Source: Bin18 sp965242795 (GTDB taxonomy: Bacteria > Desulfobacterota > Binatia > Bin18). From it: a stretch of 64,000 bases of DNA. The first letter of the stretch is position 1; each line of letters begins with the position of its first letter. Position numbers and translations under genes: made by a program. Under the pieces are notes generated by a model. The model did not search any database and was not told where the DNA came from. It was given only the letters and a program-made list of their open reading frames with translations. Positions 26,364 through 35,116 of the stretch are shown piece after piece. The stretch spans positions 2,666,001-2,730,000 of the forward strand of contig OZ251505.1 in NCBI GenBank assembly GCA_965242795.1, read 5' to 3'.

Positions 26364-27035
26364 ATGCCCGCCGTGAACTTCGTGCTGGTGCCCATCAAAG
26401 CCCTGGACCATGGCAAGAGTCGCTTGGCTCCGCTGCTGTCCGACGCGCAGCGCCGGGGCGTCTCGCAGGCCATGCTGCGCGACGTGCTCACGCAGTTGCG
26501 CCGCGCGGCCACCGTGGATCGGTTCGGGGTCGTCACCTCGGACCAACGCCTGCTCGACTTCGCGCAGGAACTCGGGGCCGATGCGATAGACGAGGGCAGG
26601 CCGCGCGGCCTGAACGGCGCGGTGGAACTCGGCACCGGGTTCTGCCTGGACCTCGGCGCGACCGCGCAACTCGTGCTGTTGTCCGACCTGCCGCTGGTCA
26701 CCTCCGAAGACGTCGATCTGCTGTTCTGCGAGACGACCGACGCCCCCGGCGTCCTGCTCGTCACCTGCAAGGAAAACGAAGGTACCAACGTCCTGCTCCG
26801 CACGCCGCCGCAGGTGATCCCGACCTGTTTCGGCGGCCCCAGCTTGGCCGCACATCAGGACCGGGCGCGAAAAGATGCCGTGCCCTGCCGCGTGATCGAG
26901 GCGCCGCACATCGCCTTCGACATCGATTCGGTGGACGACCTCAAACGGTTTGCCGCGCAGCCGAGCGCCACGCACACCTACAAGGCGCTGCTGGATATGG
27001 ACATGCTGGCCACGCTGGGGGTGAAGGCAGTGTAG
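26364..27035 (+). CDS. cofC: 2-phospho-L-lactate / phosphoenolpyruvate guanylyltransferase (CofC/FbiD)
   Basis: The 223-residue GTP transferase makes the activated intermediate for coenzyme F420. It begins VNFVLVPIKALDHGKSRLA, the family's N-terminal nucleotide-binding signature, and continues with VVTSD, DEGRPRGLNGAVELG and LVLLSDLPLVTSEDV, ending with a C-terminal ID(S/T)VDDL-type motif. I prefer ATG 26364; an upstream TTG (26337) is also in frame. Neither has a convincing ribosome site. Other F420 genes are not nearby. It implies F420-dependent redox chemistry in this organism. miaA follows after 13 bases. Confidence 0.87.
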   Translation: MPAVNFVLVPIKALDHGKSRLAPLLSDAQRRGVSQAMLRDVLTQLRRAATVDRFGVVTSDQRLLDFAQELGADAIDEGRPRGLNGAVELGTGFCLDLGATAQLVLLSDLPLVTSEDVDLLFCETTDAPGVLLVTCKENEGTNVLLRTPPQVIPTCFGGPSLAAHQDRARKDAVPCRVIEAPHIAFDIDSVDDLKRFAAQPSATHTYKALLDMDMLATLGVKAV

Positions 27036-27048
27036 CCGCCCCGCTTCC

Positions 27049-27972
27049 ATGCCCCAACCGCGCATCGTCGTCATCACCGGCCCGACCGCCACCGGCAAGA
27101 CGGCGCTGGCGCTGGATCTGGCTCAGCGCCATGCCGGTGAGATCGTCAGTGCGGATTCGCGGCAGATCTATCGCCACCTGGACATCGGCACCGCCAAGCC
27201 GACCGAAGAACAGCAAGATCGGGTCCGGCATCATCTGATCGACGTCGCGGACCCGGACGAGCGGTTCGACGCGGCCCGGTTCCGCAACTTGGCCGAAGCC
27301 GCGGTCGCCGACATCCACCGCCGCGGCAAGCGCGTGTTCCTCGTCGGCGGCACCGGTCTCTACATCCGGGCGTTGATCCACGGCCTGTTCGTCGGACCTT
27401 CCGCCGACCCCGCGTTGCGCTGTCGTCTAGCGCAACAGGAGAAGGAACACGGCCCCGGCTATCTGCACACATGGTTGGCGCGGGTAGATGCCGAAGCCGC
27501 GCGCCGTTTGCATCCGAACGACCGTATGCGGCTGGTGCGCGCCCTGGAAGTCTGGCTCCTGAGCGGCAAACCGCTGAGCGTCTGGCAGCATGAGCACGCC
27601 TTCCGGGAGCAGCGGTTCCCCACCCTGCAACTGGCGCTCGTCCTGGAGCGCGACCGTTTAGCGCAACGGATCGAAGCGCGCTGTCGGGAGATGTTCCGTG
27701 CCGGCTTGGCGGACGAATTGCGCCGTGTTCTGGACCTGGGCTTCGACGAATCGCTCCCCGCGTTACGAACGATCGGGTACGCCCAGGCCGCGGACCTGCT
27801 GCACGACCGCTGTCCCCTGGAGGAAGCAATCTCTCGGACGGCCCGGGCAACACGCCGTCTGGCCAAGCGGCAACTTACGTGGTTGCGCGCCGAGTCCGCA
27901 CTGCGTTGGTACACGCCGGCACAAAGAAACGAGATCGACTCCGCCGTGCAGGCATTCTTCGAAGAACATTGA
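27049..27972 (+). CDS. miaA: tRNA dimethylallyltransferase
   Basis: MiaA adds a dimethylallyl group to A37 of tRNAs that read UNN codons. The 307-residue protein has the P-loop GPTATGKTAL (about 10-19), SADSRQIYRHLDIGTAKP (35-53), HHLIDVADPDE, VGGTGLYI and the C-terminal AKRQLTWLR. All family landmarks are present and the length is normal. It follows cofC by 13 bases and precedes the coiled-coil gene by about 70. No Shine-Dalgarno is evident, so coupling to cofC translation is likely. Confidence 0.95.
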   Translation: MPQPRIVVITGPTATGKTALALDLAQRHAGEIVSADSRQIYRHLDIGTAKPTEEQQDRVRHHLIDVADPDERFDAARFRNLAEAAVADIHRRGKRVFLVGGTGLYIRALIHGLFVGPSADPALRCRLAQQEKEHGPGYLHTWLARVDAEAARRLHPNDRMRLVRALEVWLLSGKPLSVWQHEHAFREQRFPTLQLALVLERDRLAQRIEARCREMFRAGLADELRRVLDLGFDESLPALRTIGYAQAADLLHDRCPLEEAISRTARATRRLAKRQLTWLRAESALRWYTPAQRNEIDSAVQAFFEEH

Positions 27973-28040
27973 ACGTGGCCGAGCAGTTCCGTTGCCTCTC
28001 CCTTGACCCGAAGATTAGCCTGTTGGTAAAGGTTTGCGGC

Positions 28041-28493
28041 ATGGGGGCGGTAGCGTTCGACACGCACAAGGTCGTCAAAGACCTCAAGCGAGCCGGGTTC
28101 AACGATCAACAAGCCGAGGCCGTAGTTTCCGCGGTCGGCGAAGCAGTCGGGGAGAATGTCGCCACGAAGGCCGATCTTGAGCCAGTTGCCACGAAGGCGG
28201 ACCTCCAGGCAATTCTTGAGCCATACGCGACGAAGGCGGACCTCCAGGCAGCTCTTGAGCCTTATGTGACGAAGGCGGACCTGCGGGCAACTCTCGAACC
28301 TTATGCGACGAAGGCGGATCTGCGGGCAACTCTCGAACCTTATGCGACGAAGGCGGATCTGCGGGCAACTCTCGAACCTTATGCGACGAAGGCGGACCTC
28401 CAGGAAACCAAGGCCGAGCTTTACCGAGCCATCTGGATTCAGACGGGGGCTATCATTGCTGCGGTAGCCGCCCTTCTCCGGCTGTTCCGCTAA
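28041..28493 (+). CDS. Repeat-built coiled-coil protein with C-terminal membrane anchor (DUF1640-like)
   Basis: The 150-residue protein starts at ATG 28041. Residues 1-40 (HKVVKDLKRAGFNDQQAEAVV) match the opening of DUF1640/CCDC90-type proteins found in bacteria and mitochondria. Residues 41-120 are tandem 13-residue units with consensus ATKADLRATLEPY. The C-terminus (IQTGAIIAAVAALLRLF) is one hydrophobic helix, a likely membrane anchor. The repeats have proline and a 13-residue period rather than clean heptads, so the rod may be segmented. Function is unknown in bacteria. Copy number is likely to vary among strains. Confidence 0.75.
   Translation: MGAVAFDTHKVVKDLKRAGFNDQQAEAVVSAVGEAVGENVATKADLEPVATKADLQAILEPYATKADLQAALEPYVTKADLRATLEPYATKADLRATLEPYATKADLRATLEPYATKADLQETKAELYRAIWIQTGAIIAAVAALLRLFR
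28161..28400 (+). repeat. 39-bp coding tandem repeat
   Basis: Units of 39 bases encode ATKADLRATLEPY. The third to fifth full units are nearly identical in DNA, differing only in a few third positions; the outer units are more diverged. A shorter unit (ATKADLEPV) leads the array and a partial one ends it. There are no spacers, so this is not a CRISPR array. Confidence 0.85.
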
Positions 28494-28565
28494 CTCCGCG
28501 TTCGAGAAATTCCTCCGGCGGTCGGTGTATGTCCCGGCGCGTGGGTTTCATGCTAAGGAACCGGC

Positions 28566-29597
28566 GTGCAAACTACCTACCTCGACTTCGAGAAACCGTT
28601 GGAAGAACCGGACCGACGCGCCGACGAGTTGCGCCAACTCGTCGGCCGCTCGGATGCGCAACAGAGCGAGTTGGATCGGCTGGAAGACGAAATCCACGGG
28701 TGTGAAGCCAAGATCTTCGACTCCCTGTCCCCGTGGCAGCGCGTCCAACTCTCTCGCCACCCAGATCGGCCGTACACCCTGGATTACGTCCGGGCGCTGT
28801 GCTCCGAATTCGTGGAACTGCACGGCGACCGGGTGTTCGCCGACGACCCGGCAATCGTCGGCGGGCTGGCGCGCTTTCGGGGGACGCCGGTCGTGGTAGT
28901 CGGCCACCAACGCGGGAAGAGCGTAGCGGACAAGGTTCGGCGCAACTTCGGCATGCCGCGGCCCGAGGGCTATCGCAAGGCGCTGCGCCTGTTCCGTCTG
29001 GCCGAACGGTTCGGCCGGCCTGTGCTAACGTTCGTCGATACGCAGGGCGCCTATCCCGGCGTGGGCGCCGAGGAACGCGGCCAAGCCGAAGCGATCGCCC
29101 GCAACATTCAGGACATGGCCGGTCTTGCGACTCCCGTCGTCATCACCGTCATCGGCGAGGGCGGCAGCGGCGGGGCGCTCGCCCTCGGCGTCGGCGACCG
29201 CATTCTGATGCAGGAGAACGCTTGCTATTCCGTCATCACACCGGAGGGGTGTGCTGCCATCCTGTTCGGCGAACGCACCCCGGAACGCTCGGCATGGGCC
29301 GCGGAATCGCTCAAAGTCACCGCTCCCAACCTGTTGTCGTTCGGGGTCATCGACGAAATCATCGACGAACCGCCCGGCGGCGCTCATCGGCACCCCGCGG
29401 CGGCCATCCGCGAGACGGGCGCCGCCATCGCCCGTCAACTCGCCGCCGTCTGCGGGCTGCCGGCCGGCGAACTCATGGCGCAACGCTACGCCAAATTCCG
29501 TCGCATGGGCGAGGTCGGCGTGGTTGGGAGCAACGCTGACGTTACGCTTGTCGAGCTCGGTGCTTCTGATTCGGACGCAGCCGCGGACAACGGATAG
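28566..29597 (+). CDS. accA: Acetyl-CoA carboxylase carboxyltransferase alpha subunit
   Basis: AccA forms the alpha half of the carboxyltransferase that makes malonyl-CoA for fatty acid synthesis. The 343-residue protein starts at GTG and opens with YLDFEKPLEE, the usual N-terminal signature. It carries FGMPRPEGYRKALR, DTQGAYPGVGAEERGQ and IGEGGSGGALALGVGDR, then ENACYSVITPEGCAAI. It is slightly longer than E. coli AccA (319) because of its C-terminal tail. accD is not in the window. pheA begins 34 bases later in the same direction, so accA may lead the aromatic operon. Confidence 0.94.
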   Translation: MQTTYLDFEKPLEEPDRRADELRQLVGRSDAQQSELDRLEDEIHGCEAKIFDSLSPWQRVQLSRHPDRPYTLDYVRALCSEFVELHGDRVFADDPAIVGGLARFRGTPVVVVGHQRGKSVADKVRRNFGMPRPEGYRKALRLFRLAERFGRPVLTFVDTQGAYPGVGAEERGQAEAIARNIQDMAGLATPVVITVIGEGGSGGALALGVGDRILMQENACYSVITPEGCAAILFGERTPERSAWAAESLKVTAPNLLSFGVIDEIIDEPPGGAHRHPAAAIRETGAAIARQLAAVCGLPAGELMAQRYAKFRRMGEVGVVGSNADVTLVELGASDSDAAADNG

Positions 29598-29630
29598 ACG
29601 GCCGCTCCGAATGAGAGTACAACCCGCGGC

Positions 29631-30848
29631 GTGGCGCGTACCCGTCCCTCCTCTCCAACGGCTTCGCCTCGCCCGCCGCGGGCGGGCCGAGCGCCGCATC
29701 CCGACATCGATACGCTGAGAGACGGGATCGACCGCATCGACGCGCAGATGCTGCGGCTGCTGAACCGGCGGGCGCGGCTGGCCCGGCGGATCGGTGAACG
29801 CAAGGGGGCTTCCGCAGCGGTCTATGTGCCGAGCCGGGAGCGTGCCATTCTCGCCAAGCTGACGGAGGCGAATACCGGCCCGCTACCCGACGCCGCGCTG
29901 GCCGCGATCTACCGCGAGATCATTTCGGCCTCGCGCGCGTTGGAGACCGCGCTCCGCATCGCTTATCTGGGCCCCGAGGCCAGCTACGCGCATACGGCGG
30001 CGCAGGAACAGTTCGGTGCCGGGGCCGCGTTCGTGTCGGTCGAGACGATCCCGGAGATCTTCGCCGCGGTGCAGCAGGACCGGGCCGATTACGGGGTCGT
30101 GCCGGTGGAGAACTCGACGCAGGGCTCGGTCGCCGCCACGCTCGATCTGTTCATCGAAACCCCGTTGCACGTGGTCGCCGAACGGTCGCTCGAAATCCGG
30201 CACTGTCTGCTATCGCGCGCCGCCAAGCTCGAACACGTGCGGCGCGTGCTCGCCCACCCGCAGGCGTTGGCCCAGTGTCAGCACTGGCTGGCGACCCGCT
30301 TGCCGGGGGTGCCGACCGAGGCCGCGGCGAGCAATTCTCGGGCGGCCGAACTGGTGCGCAAGGATACGCACGCCGCGGCCATCGCCGGCCGGCTGGCCGG
30401 CGAGCGATACCGGCTGCGCATCCTGGAAGCCGACATTCAGGACCAAGCCGCCAACTATACCCGCTTCGCGGTGCTGAGCCGCACGACCCCACCGGGCACG
30501 CCGACCGGGCGGGACAAGACGTCGCTCGTGCTGTCCGTCCGCGATGAGGCGGGCGTGCTGTATCGCGTGCTGAAGCCGTTTGCCGACCACGGCATCAACC
30601 TGTTACGCATCGAATCGCGGCCCCTCAAAGGGCGGCCTTGGGAGTACGTCTTCTTCATCGATATCGAGGGTCATGCGCAGGATCCGCCGATCGAGGCGGC
30701 ACTGCGCGAGATCGCGCCACACTGCACGACGGTCAAGGTGCTGGGCTCGTACGTGACCTTCGTGCCCGTGACCGGTGCCGCGGCAAAGACGCGAGCCGGG
30801 ACGAAACCACAAGCGAAAGGGAAGCGTGCCGAAGCGCGAAAGCGATAA
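29631..30848 (+). CDS. pheA: Bifunctional chorismate mutase / prephenate dehydratase
   Basis: The P-protein converts chorismate to prephenate and then phenylpyruvate, for phenylalanine. Residues about 25-105 are an AroQ chorismate mutase (IDRIDAQMLRLLNRRARLARRIG). Residues about 108-285 are the dehydratase (IAYLGPEASYAHTAA, VPVENSTQGSV, NYTRFAVL). Residues about 300-375 are an ACT domain for feedback control by phenylalanine (PFADHGINLLRIESRPLK). Start GTG, 405 residues, with a lysine-rich tail. hisC begins five bases after its stop. Regulation is probably allosteric; no attenuator was seen. Confidence 0.93.
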   Translation: MARTRPSSPTASPRPPRAGRAPHPDIDTLRDGIDRIDAQMLRLLNRRARLARRIGERKGASAAVYVPSRERAILAKLTEANTGPLPDAALAAIYREIISASRALETALRIAYLGPEASYAHTAAQEQFGAGAAFVSVETIPEIFAAVQQDRADYGVVPVENSTQGSVAATLDLFIETPLHVVAERSLEIRHCLLSRAAKLEHVRRVLAHPQALAQCQHWLATRLPGVPTEAAASNSRAAELVRKDTHAAAIAGRLAGERYRLRILEADIQDQAANYTRFAVLSRTTPPGTPTGRDKTSLVLSVRDEAGVLYRVLKPFADHGINLLRIESRPLKGRPWEYVFFIDIEGHAQDPPIEAALREIAPHCTTVKVLGSYVTFVPVTGAAAKTRAGTKPQAKGKRAEARKR

Positions 30849-30852
30849 CGCC

Positions 30853-31956
30853 ATGGATCTTCGCCGCCACGTCCCCGCGTGGGTGTTGAGCCTCACCCCC
30901 TACCAGCCCGGCAAGCCGATCGAGGAAGTCGAGCGCGAGTACGGGGTCGCCGACTCGGTGAAGATCGCCTCCAACGAAAACCCGCTCGGGCCGTCGCCCA
31001 AGGCGGTCGCAGCGATCCGCGCGGCGTTGCCCGACCTGCACCGCTACCCCGACGGCGACGCCTTCCATCTCAAGCAACGGCTGGCCGAGAAGCTGGGGGT
31101 CGAGCGCGACCGGATCATCATCGGCAACGGCTCGAACGAACTCATCGAGATGATCGTGCGCACTTTTCTGCGCGTGGGCGAGTCCATCGTGGCCGCGGAG
31201 CACGGCTTCGCCATTTACGGATTGTGCGTCCAGGCGGCTGGCGGCCATACGGTGACGGTGCCGCATAAGGGCTTCAGCTTCGATCTCGACGGCATGGCGC
31301 GCGCGGTGCGGGACGATACGCGGATCGTGTTTCTGGACAATCCCAACAACCCGACCGGCACGATCTATACGCGGGCCGCGTGGGAGGCGTTTCTGGACCG
31401 CGTGCCGCCTCACGTCGTCATCGTCGTGGACGAGGCGTACTTCGAGTACGTCGACGACCCGGACTACCCCGACTCGCTGGCCTCCCACACCGCGGACCGG
31501 CTGCTGATGACGCTGCGCAGTTTCTCCAAGATCAGCGGCTTGGCCGGTGTGCGGATCGGCTACGGCGTCTCGTCACTCGAAGTGATCGACGCCCTTAACC
31601 GCGTGCGCCAGCCGTTCAACGTCAACAGCTTGGCGCAGGTCGGGGCGCTGGCCGCACTGGACGACGCGGACCATACGCGGGCCACGCTGGACAACAACCG
31701 CCGCGGCTTGGCCTATCTGCGGCGCGCCCTGGATCGGCTGGACGTGGAGTACGCGCCGAGCTGGGGGAATTTCCTGCTCGTGAAGGTCGGGGCCGGCGTG
31801 ACCGGCCGGTTGCTGCCGCACGGGATCATCATCCGCCCGATGGAGGGCTACGGCTATCCCGGCTACGCGCGGGTCAGCGTCGGCCTGCCCGAGGAGAACG
31901 AACGCTTCATCGCGGCGCTCGCCGCGGCCAAGGCGGAGGAACCCCCGCCGGCGTGA
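30853..31956 (+). CDS. hisC: Histidinol-phosphate / aromatic aminotransferase
   Basis: The 367-residue PLP aminotransferase starts at ATG 30853; the in-frame upstream stretch is pheA tail. It has KIASNENPLGPSPKA, IIGNGSNELIEM, FLDNPNNPTGT and the PLP lysine in SFSKISGLAGVRIGYG (about 225). Its place between pheA and tyrA, five bases after pheA, suggests it mainly transaminates phenylpyruvate, 4-hydroxyphenylpyruvate or prephenate. The HisC family covers both this job and histidinol-phosphate. Sequence alone does not separate the two. tyrA follows 57 bases on. Confidence 0.9.
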   Translation: MDLRRHVPAWVLSLTPYQPGKPIEEVEREYGVADSVKIASNENPLGPSPKAVAAIRAALPDLHRYPDGDAFHLKQRLAEKLGVERDRIIIGNGSNELIEMIVRTFLRVGESIVAAEHGFAIYGLCVQAAGGHTVTVPHKGFSFDLDGMARAVRDDTRIVFLDNPNNPTGTIYTRAAWEAFLDRVPPHVVIVVDEAYFEYVDDPDYPDSLASHTADRLLMTLRSFSKISGLAGVRIGYGVSSLEVIDALNRVRQPFNVNSLAQVGALAALDDADHTRATLDNNRRGLAYLRRALDRLDVEYAPSWGNFLLVKVGAGVTGRLLPHGIIIRPMEGYGYPGYARVSVGLPEENERFIAALAAAKAEEPPPA

Positions 31957-32013
31957 CCGCACTGCACGGCGATTAGCGGCGCTTTCAGCGGGCGAAGAAT
32001 CCGCTTCGGTCCC

Positions 32014-33036
32014 ATGCCAGTCATCTTCGAACGGGTGCTCATTGCCGGAGTCGGCCTGATCGGCGGGTCCCTCGGTCTGGCGGCCAAGACCCGCGGCCTC
32101 GTCCGCGAGGCGGTCGGCTTCGGGCGTACCGAGGCCAACCTCAAGATCGCCCTGGAGCGGGGGTTGATCGACCGTTACACGTTCGACCCGGCCGAGGCGG
32201 CCCACGGGACCGACTTGGTTCTGCTGGCGGTGCCGGTTGAAGCGACCGGGCCGGTCGTGCGCAGTTTCCTGCCCCATCTGCCGGCCGGCTGCATCGTGAC
32301 CGACGCCGGCAGCGTCAAGAAGCCGGTCGTCGATACGCTGGACGCGCTGCTGCCCCCGACGATGCACGGCGTGGCCGCGCACCCGATTGCCGGCACCGAG
32401 CACGCCGGGGCCGGGGCCGCGTTCGAGACGCTGTTCGACGGCAGTTTGTGCGTGCTGACGCCGACCGATGCGACCGACCGCGAGGCTTTGGCCCGCGTGC
32501 GCGCGCTGTGGGAGGGCGTCGGGATGCGGGTGGAAGAGATGGACGCCGCGGTGCACGACCGGCTGTTGGCGCAGGTGAGCCACTTGCCGCACCTGATTGC
32601 GTTCAGTGTGATGAACGGGTTGTTGGAGGCGTTCCGGGCGCCGGGGGCGGACGGGGCTCGGACTACGTTTTCCGATGCAGACGAGCTTCATCATGTAGGC
32701 GGGAGGACCCCCCTCCCTAGCCCTCCCCCTCAAGGGGGGAGGGGATCTGGGGACAGCCCTTCCTTTGAGACGGAAAGGGATGCGCTTGATCCGCTGGCGT
32801 ATGCGGGCAGCGCGTTCGCCGATTTGACGCGGGTCGCGGCCAGTCCGGTCGAAATGTGGCGCGACATCTGCCTTGCCAACCGCGAGGCGCTGTTGGAGGC
32901 GATTACGGGTTTCGAGCAGGCGTTGGCCGGCATGAAGGCCGCGGTGTCCGCGCGGGATGCGGAGGCGCTGTCTGCCGCAATCGAACGCGCGCGGCAGGAG
33001 CGTAAGCGGCTCAGCCGCCTGCGAGACGGGAAGTGA
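32014..33036 (+). CDS. tyrA: Prephenate dehydrogenase with an internal repeat-derived segment
   Basis: TyrA oxidises prephenate (or arogenate) toward tyrosine using NAD(P). The 340-residue protein has VLIAGVGLIGGSLGL (Rossmann loop, 8-22), VTDAGSVKKPV, HPIAGTEHAGAGAA, then the catalytic SHLPHLIAFSVMNG and the helical domain DPLAYAGSAFADLTRVAASPVEMWRDI. Between these last two (about residues 210-257) lie nearly 50 extra residues, including TPLPSPPPQGGRGSGD, encoded by a GC-rich palindrome like those in the gaps. The reading frame is kept. The segment falls at a surface loop position, so the enzyme may tolerate it. The end overlaps aroA as GTGA. Confidence 0.9.
   Translation: MPVIFERVLIAGVGLIGGSLGLAAKTRGLVREAVGFGRTEANLKIALERGLIDRYTFDPAEAAHGTDLVLLAVPVEATGPVVRSFLPHLPAGCIVTDAGSVKKPVVDTLDALLPPTMHGVAAHPIAGTEHAGAGAAFETLFDGSLCVLTPTDATDREALARVRALWEGVGMRVEEMDAAVHDRLLAQVSHLPHLIAFSVMNGLLEAFRAPGADGARTTFSDADELHHVGGRTPLPSPPPQGGRGSGDSPSFETERDALDPLAYAGSAFADLTRVAASPVEMWRDICLANREALLEAITGFEQALAGMKAAVSARDAEALSAAIERARQERKRLSRLRDGK
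32641..32790 (+). repeat. Palindromic repeat segment inserted in frame within tyrA
   Basis: This stretch contains CCCTCCCTAGCCCTCCCCCT followed by AAGGGGGGAGGGGATCTGGG, a near-palindrome typical of the intergenic repeats at 52585-52905. The encoded residues (PLPSPPPQGGRGSG) have no place in the TyrA family. Exact boundaries are estimated from where family-like sequence stops (about 32640) and resumes (about 32785). Confidence 0.65.
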
Positions 33037-34391
33037 GCCAGTCCGTCACTATTGCGCCCGCGCCGCACGGCCTCACCGGCGAGATACGGGTGCCCGGCGA
33101 CAAGTCGATCAGCCACCGGGCCGTCATGTTCGCTGCACTGGCACAAGGCGAAAGCCGAATCCGAGGCTGCGCTCTCGGCCAGGACAATTTGGCGACCGTC
33201 CGCGCGTTCCAAAGCCTCGGTGTGGACGTTGCCAACCGCGGGACGGACCACGACGCCACGCTGGTCGTGAACAGCCGCGGTTGGCACGCACTGGCACCGC
33301 CGGACCCCGCGGGCGTGACGATCGACTGCGGGAATTCCGGGACGACGCTGCGGCTGTTGGCCGGCATTCTGGCCGGGTGCCCGTTTTCGACGCGCCTGGA
33401 CGGCGATGCGTCGCTGCGACGCCGGCCGATGGGCCGCGTCATTACGCCGCTGCGCCGGATGGGCGCCCACATCGAGAGCGAAGCGGCGTCCGACTGTGCG
33501 CCGCTACATATCCACGGCGACGCTGCGGGTCCGAAGCCACGGCTGACCGGCCTGACGTACGCGAGCCCGGTCGCCAGCGCGCAGGTGAAGTCCGCGGTGT
33601 TGCTGGCCGGACTGCACGCCGCGGGACGCACCACGGTGACGGAGCCGGTTCGCTCGCGCGATCACACCGAGCGACTGCTGCCCGCGTTCGGCGTGACGCC
33701 GCGCGTGGACGGGTGCAGTGTGACCGTGGATGGCGGCGCCCGTCTGCACGCCGCGGACCTCGACGTCCCCGGCGACGTGTCGTCCGCGGCATTCTTTCTG
33801 GCCGCGGCGCTGCTGCTGCCGGATTCCGAACTGGTGATCCGCGGGGTCGGACTGAATCCCACGCGGACGGGCATCGTGGACATCGTGCGGGCGATGGGCG
33901 GCAACGTCGAAATCCACAATCGAACGAACGTGGGCGGCGAGCCGGTCGGCGACCTGCGGGCCCGATCCAGCCGGCTGCATGGGGTGGAGATCGACGGCGA
34001 GCTAGTCGTGCGCGCCATCGACGAATTGCCGATTGCCGCGGTGGTCATGGCGTGCGCGCATGGCACGTCCGTGATTCGCGGGGCACAGGAGTTGCGCGTC
34101 AAGGAGAGCGACCGGATCGCCGGTCTGGCAGGCGCACTCGCTACGCTCGGTGCCGACCTCGACGAACAGCCCGACGGGCTCGTGATCCGCGGGCCGGCGC
34201 GCCTGAGTGGCGGAACGGTACACAGCCGCTCCGACCACCGGTTGGCGATGGCGCTCGGCGTGGCCGCCCTCCTCTCGCAGCGGAGCGTACAAATAGAAGA
34301 ACCCGAGTGCGTGGCCGTCTCGTTTCCCGGTTTCTTCCGCCTGCTGCGCGATCTGACCGGCGCCGAAGTGACCGGCTTGGAGCGGCGATGA
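33033..34391 (+). CDS. aroA: 3-phosphoshikimate 1-carboxyvinyltransferase (EPSP synthase)
   Basis: AroA joins phosphoenolpyruvate to shikimate-3-phosphate, the sixth shikimate-pathway step. The 452-residue protein starts at GTG inside the tyrA stop. Signatures are VPGDKSISHRAVMFAALA near residue 20, DCGNSGTTLRLLAGILAG (about 97) and ELRVKESDRIAGL near 355. The LAGILAG-type PEP-binding loop resembles class II (glyphosate-tolerant) enzymes more than the class I NAGTAMRPL form. Length is normal. It overlaps cmk by ATGA, so pheA-hisC-tyrA-aroA-cmk form one transcript in all likelihood. Confidence 0.95.
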   Translation: MSQSVTIAPAPHGLTGEIRVPGDKSISHRAVMFAALAQGESRIRGCALGQDNLATVRAFQSLGVDVANRGTDHDATLVVNSRGWHALAPPDPAGVTIDCGNSGTTLRLLAGILAGCPFSTRLDGDASLRRRPMGRVITPLRRMGAHIESEAASDCAPLHIHGDAAGPKPRLTGLTYASPVASAQVKSAVLLAGLHAAGRTTVTEPVRSRDHTERLLPAFGVTPRVDGCSVTVDGGARLHAADLDVPGDVSSAAFFLAAALLLPDSELVIRGVGLNPTRTGIVDIVRAMGGNVEIHNRTNVGGEPVGDLRARSSRLHGVEIDGELVVRAIDELPIAAVVMACAHGTSVIRGAQELRVKESDRIAGLAGALATLGADLDEQPDGLVIRGPARLSGGTVHSRSDHRLAMALGVAALLSQRSVQIEEPECVAVSFPGFFRLLRDLTGAEVTGLERR

Positions 34392-35116
34392 CGCGCCACG
34401 CGCAGCGCGGCCCGATCGTGGCCATCGACGGACCCGCCGGTGCGGGCAAGAGTACGGTCAGCCGGCTGCTGGCCCAGCGGGTGGGCTACCGCTACATCAA
34501 TACCGGCGCGCTCTACCGGGCGATCGGCCTGCTGGCCCTGGAACAGGGGATCGATCCGAACGACGGCGAACGCCTCGCCGCGGTCTGCGAAGCCGCGGAC
34601 ATCACGCTGTCGGACGACCGGATCCTCCTGGGCGACCGGGACATCACGAACGACATCGGCCAGCCCGAAGTGAGCCGGTGGGCGTCCAAGGTCTCTGCCC
34701 AACCGCGCGTCCGTGCCGCGCTGCTGGGGTTGCAGCGGCGGCTCGGTGCCGCGGGCGCCGCGGTGCTGGAAGGACGCGACATCGGGACCGTCGTATTTCC
34801 GCACGCCGACCTGAAAGTCTTTCTGGATGCGTCGGTCGAGGAACGCGGCCGGCGACGCTACGTCGAATTGTCCGCCAAGGGGCACGGCGGCGCGTCGCTG
34901 GAACAGACCATTCGGGACGTGGAGGAGCGCGACCGGCGCGATAGCGAACGTGCCCACGCCCCGCTGCGGCCCGCGGACGACGCAATCCGCCTCGACACCA
35001 CGCGCCTGAGCCGCACCGAGGTCGTCGAGCGGTTGGCGACGCTCGTCCACGCCCGCGCATCCCTTCCGCGTGGCGATACGGACGTGGCGGCCGGCAGAGA
35101 AAAGCCGGGCCGGTAG
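34388..35116 (+). CDS. cmk: Cytidylate kinase
   Basis: Cmk phosphorylates CMP and dCMP. The 242-residue protein begins after the ATGA overlap with aroA and has the P-loop AIDGPAGAGKSTVSRLLA (about 13-30), YRYINTGALYRAIG (40-53), LEGRDIGTVVFPHADLKVFLDA and the lid RDxxDSERAHAPLRPA. All kinase landmarks are present. A C-terminal tail of about 20 residues is not conserved in type. The aroA-cmk-rpsA order is widespread in Proteobacteria and related phyla. rpsA starts 77 bases later. Confidence 0.95.
   Translation: MTRHAQRGPIVAIDGPAGAGKSTVSRLLAQRVGYRYINTGALYRAIGLLALEQGIDPNDGERLAAVCEAADITLSDDRILLGDRDITNDIGQPEVSRWASKVSAQPRVRAALLGLQRRLGAAGAAVLEGRDIGTVVFPHADLKVFLDASVEERGRRRYVELSAKGHGGASLEQTIRDVEERDRRDSERAHAPLRPADDAIRLDTTRLSRTEVVERLATLVHARASLPRGDTDVAAGREKPGR

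Noticed and set aside
28099..28368. Proline/serine repeat protein on the minus strand opposite the 39-base repeats
   Set aside because: It is simply the reverse reading of the tandem repeat. The plus-strand gene has a family-like N-terminus and a membrane helix.
28161..28400. CRISPR array
   Set aside because: Units abut without spacers and encode protein.
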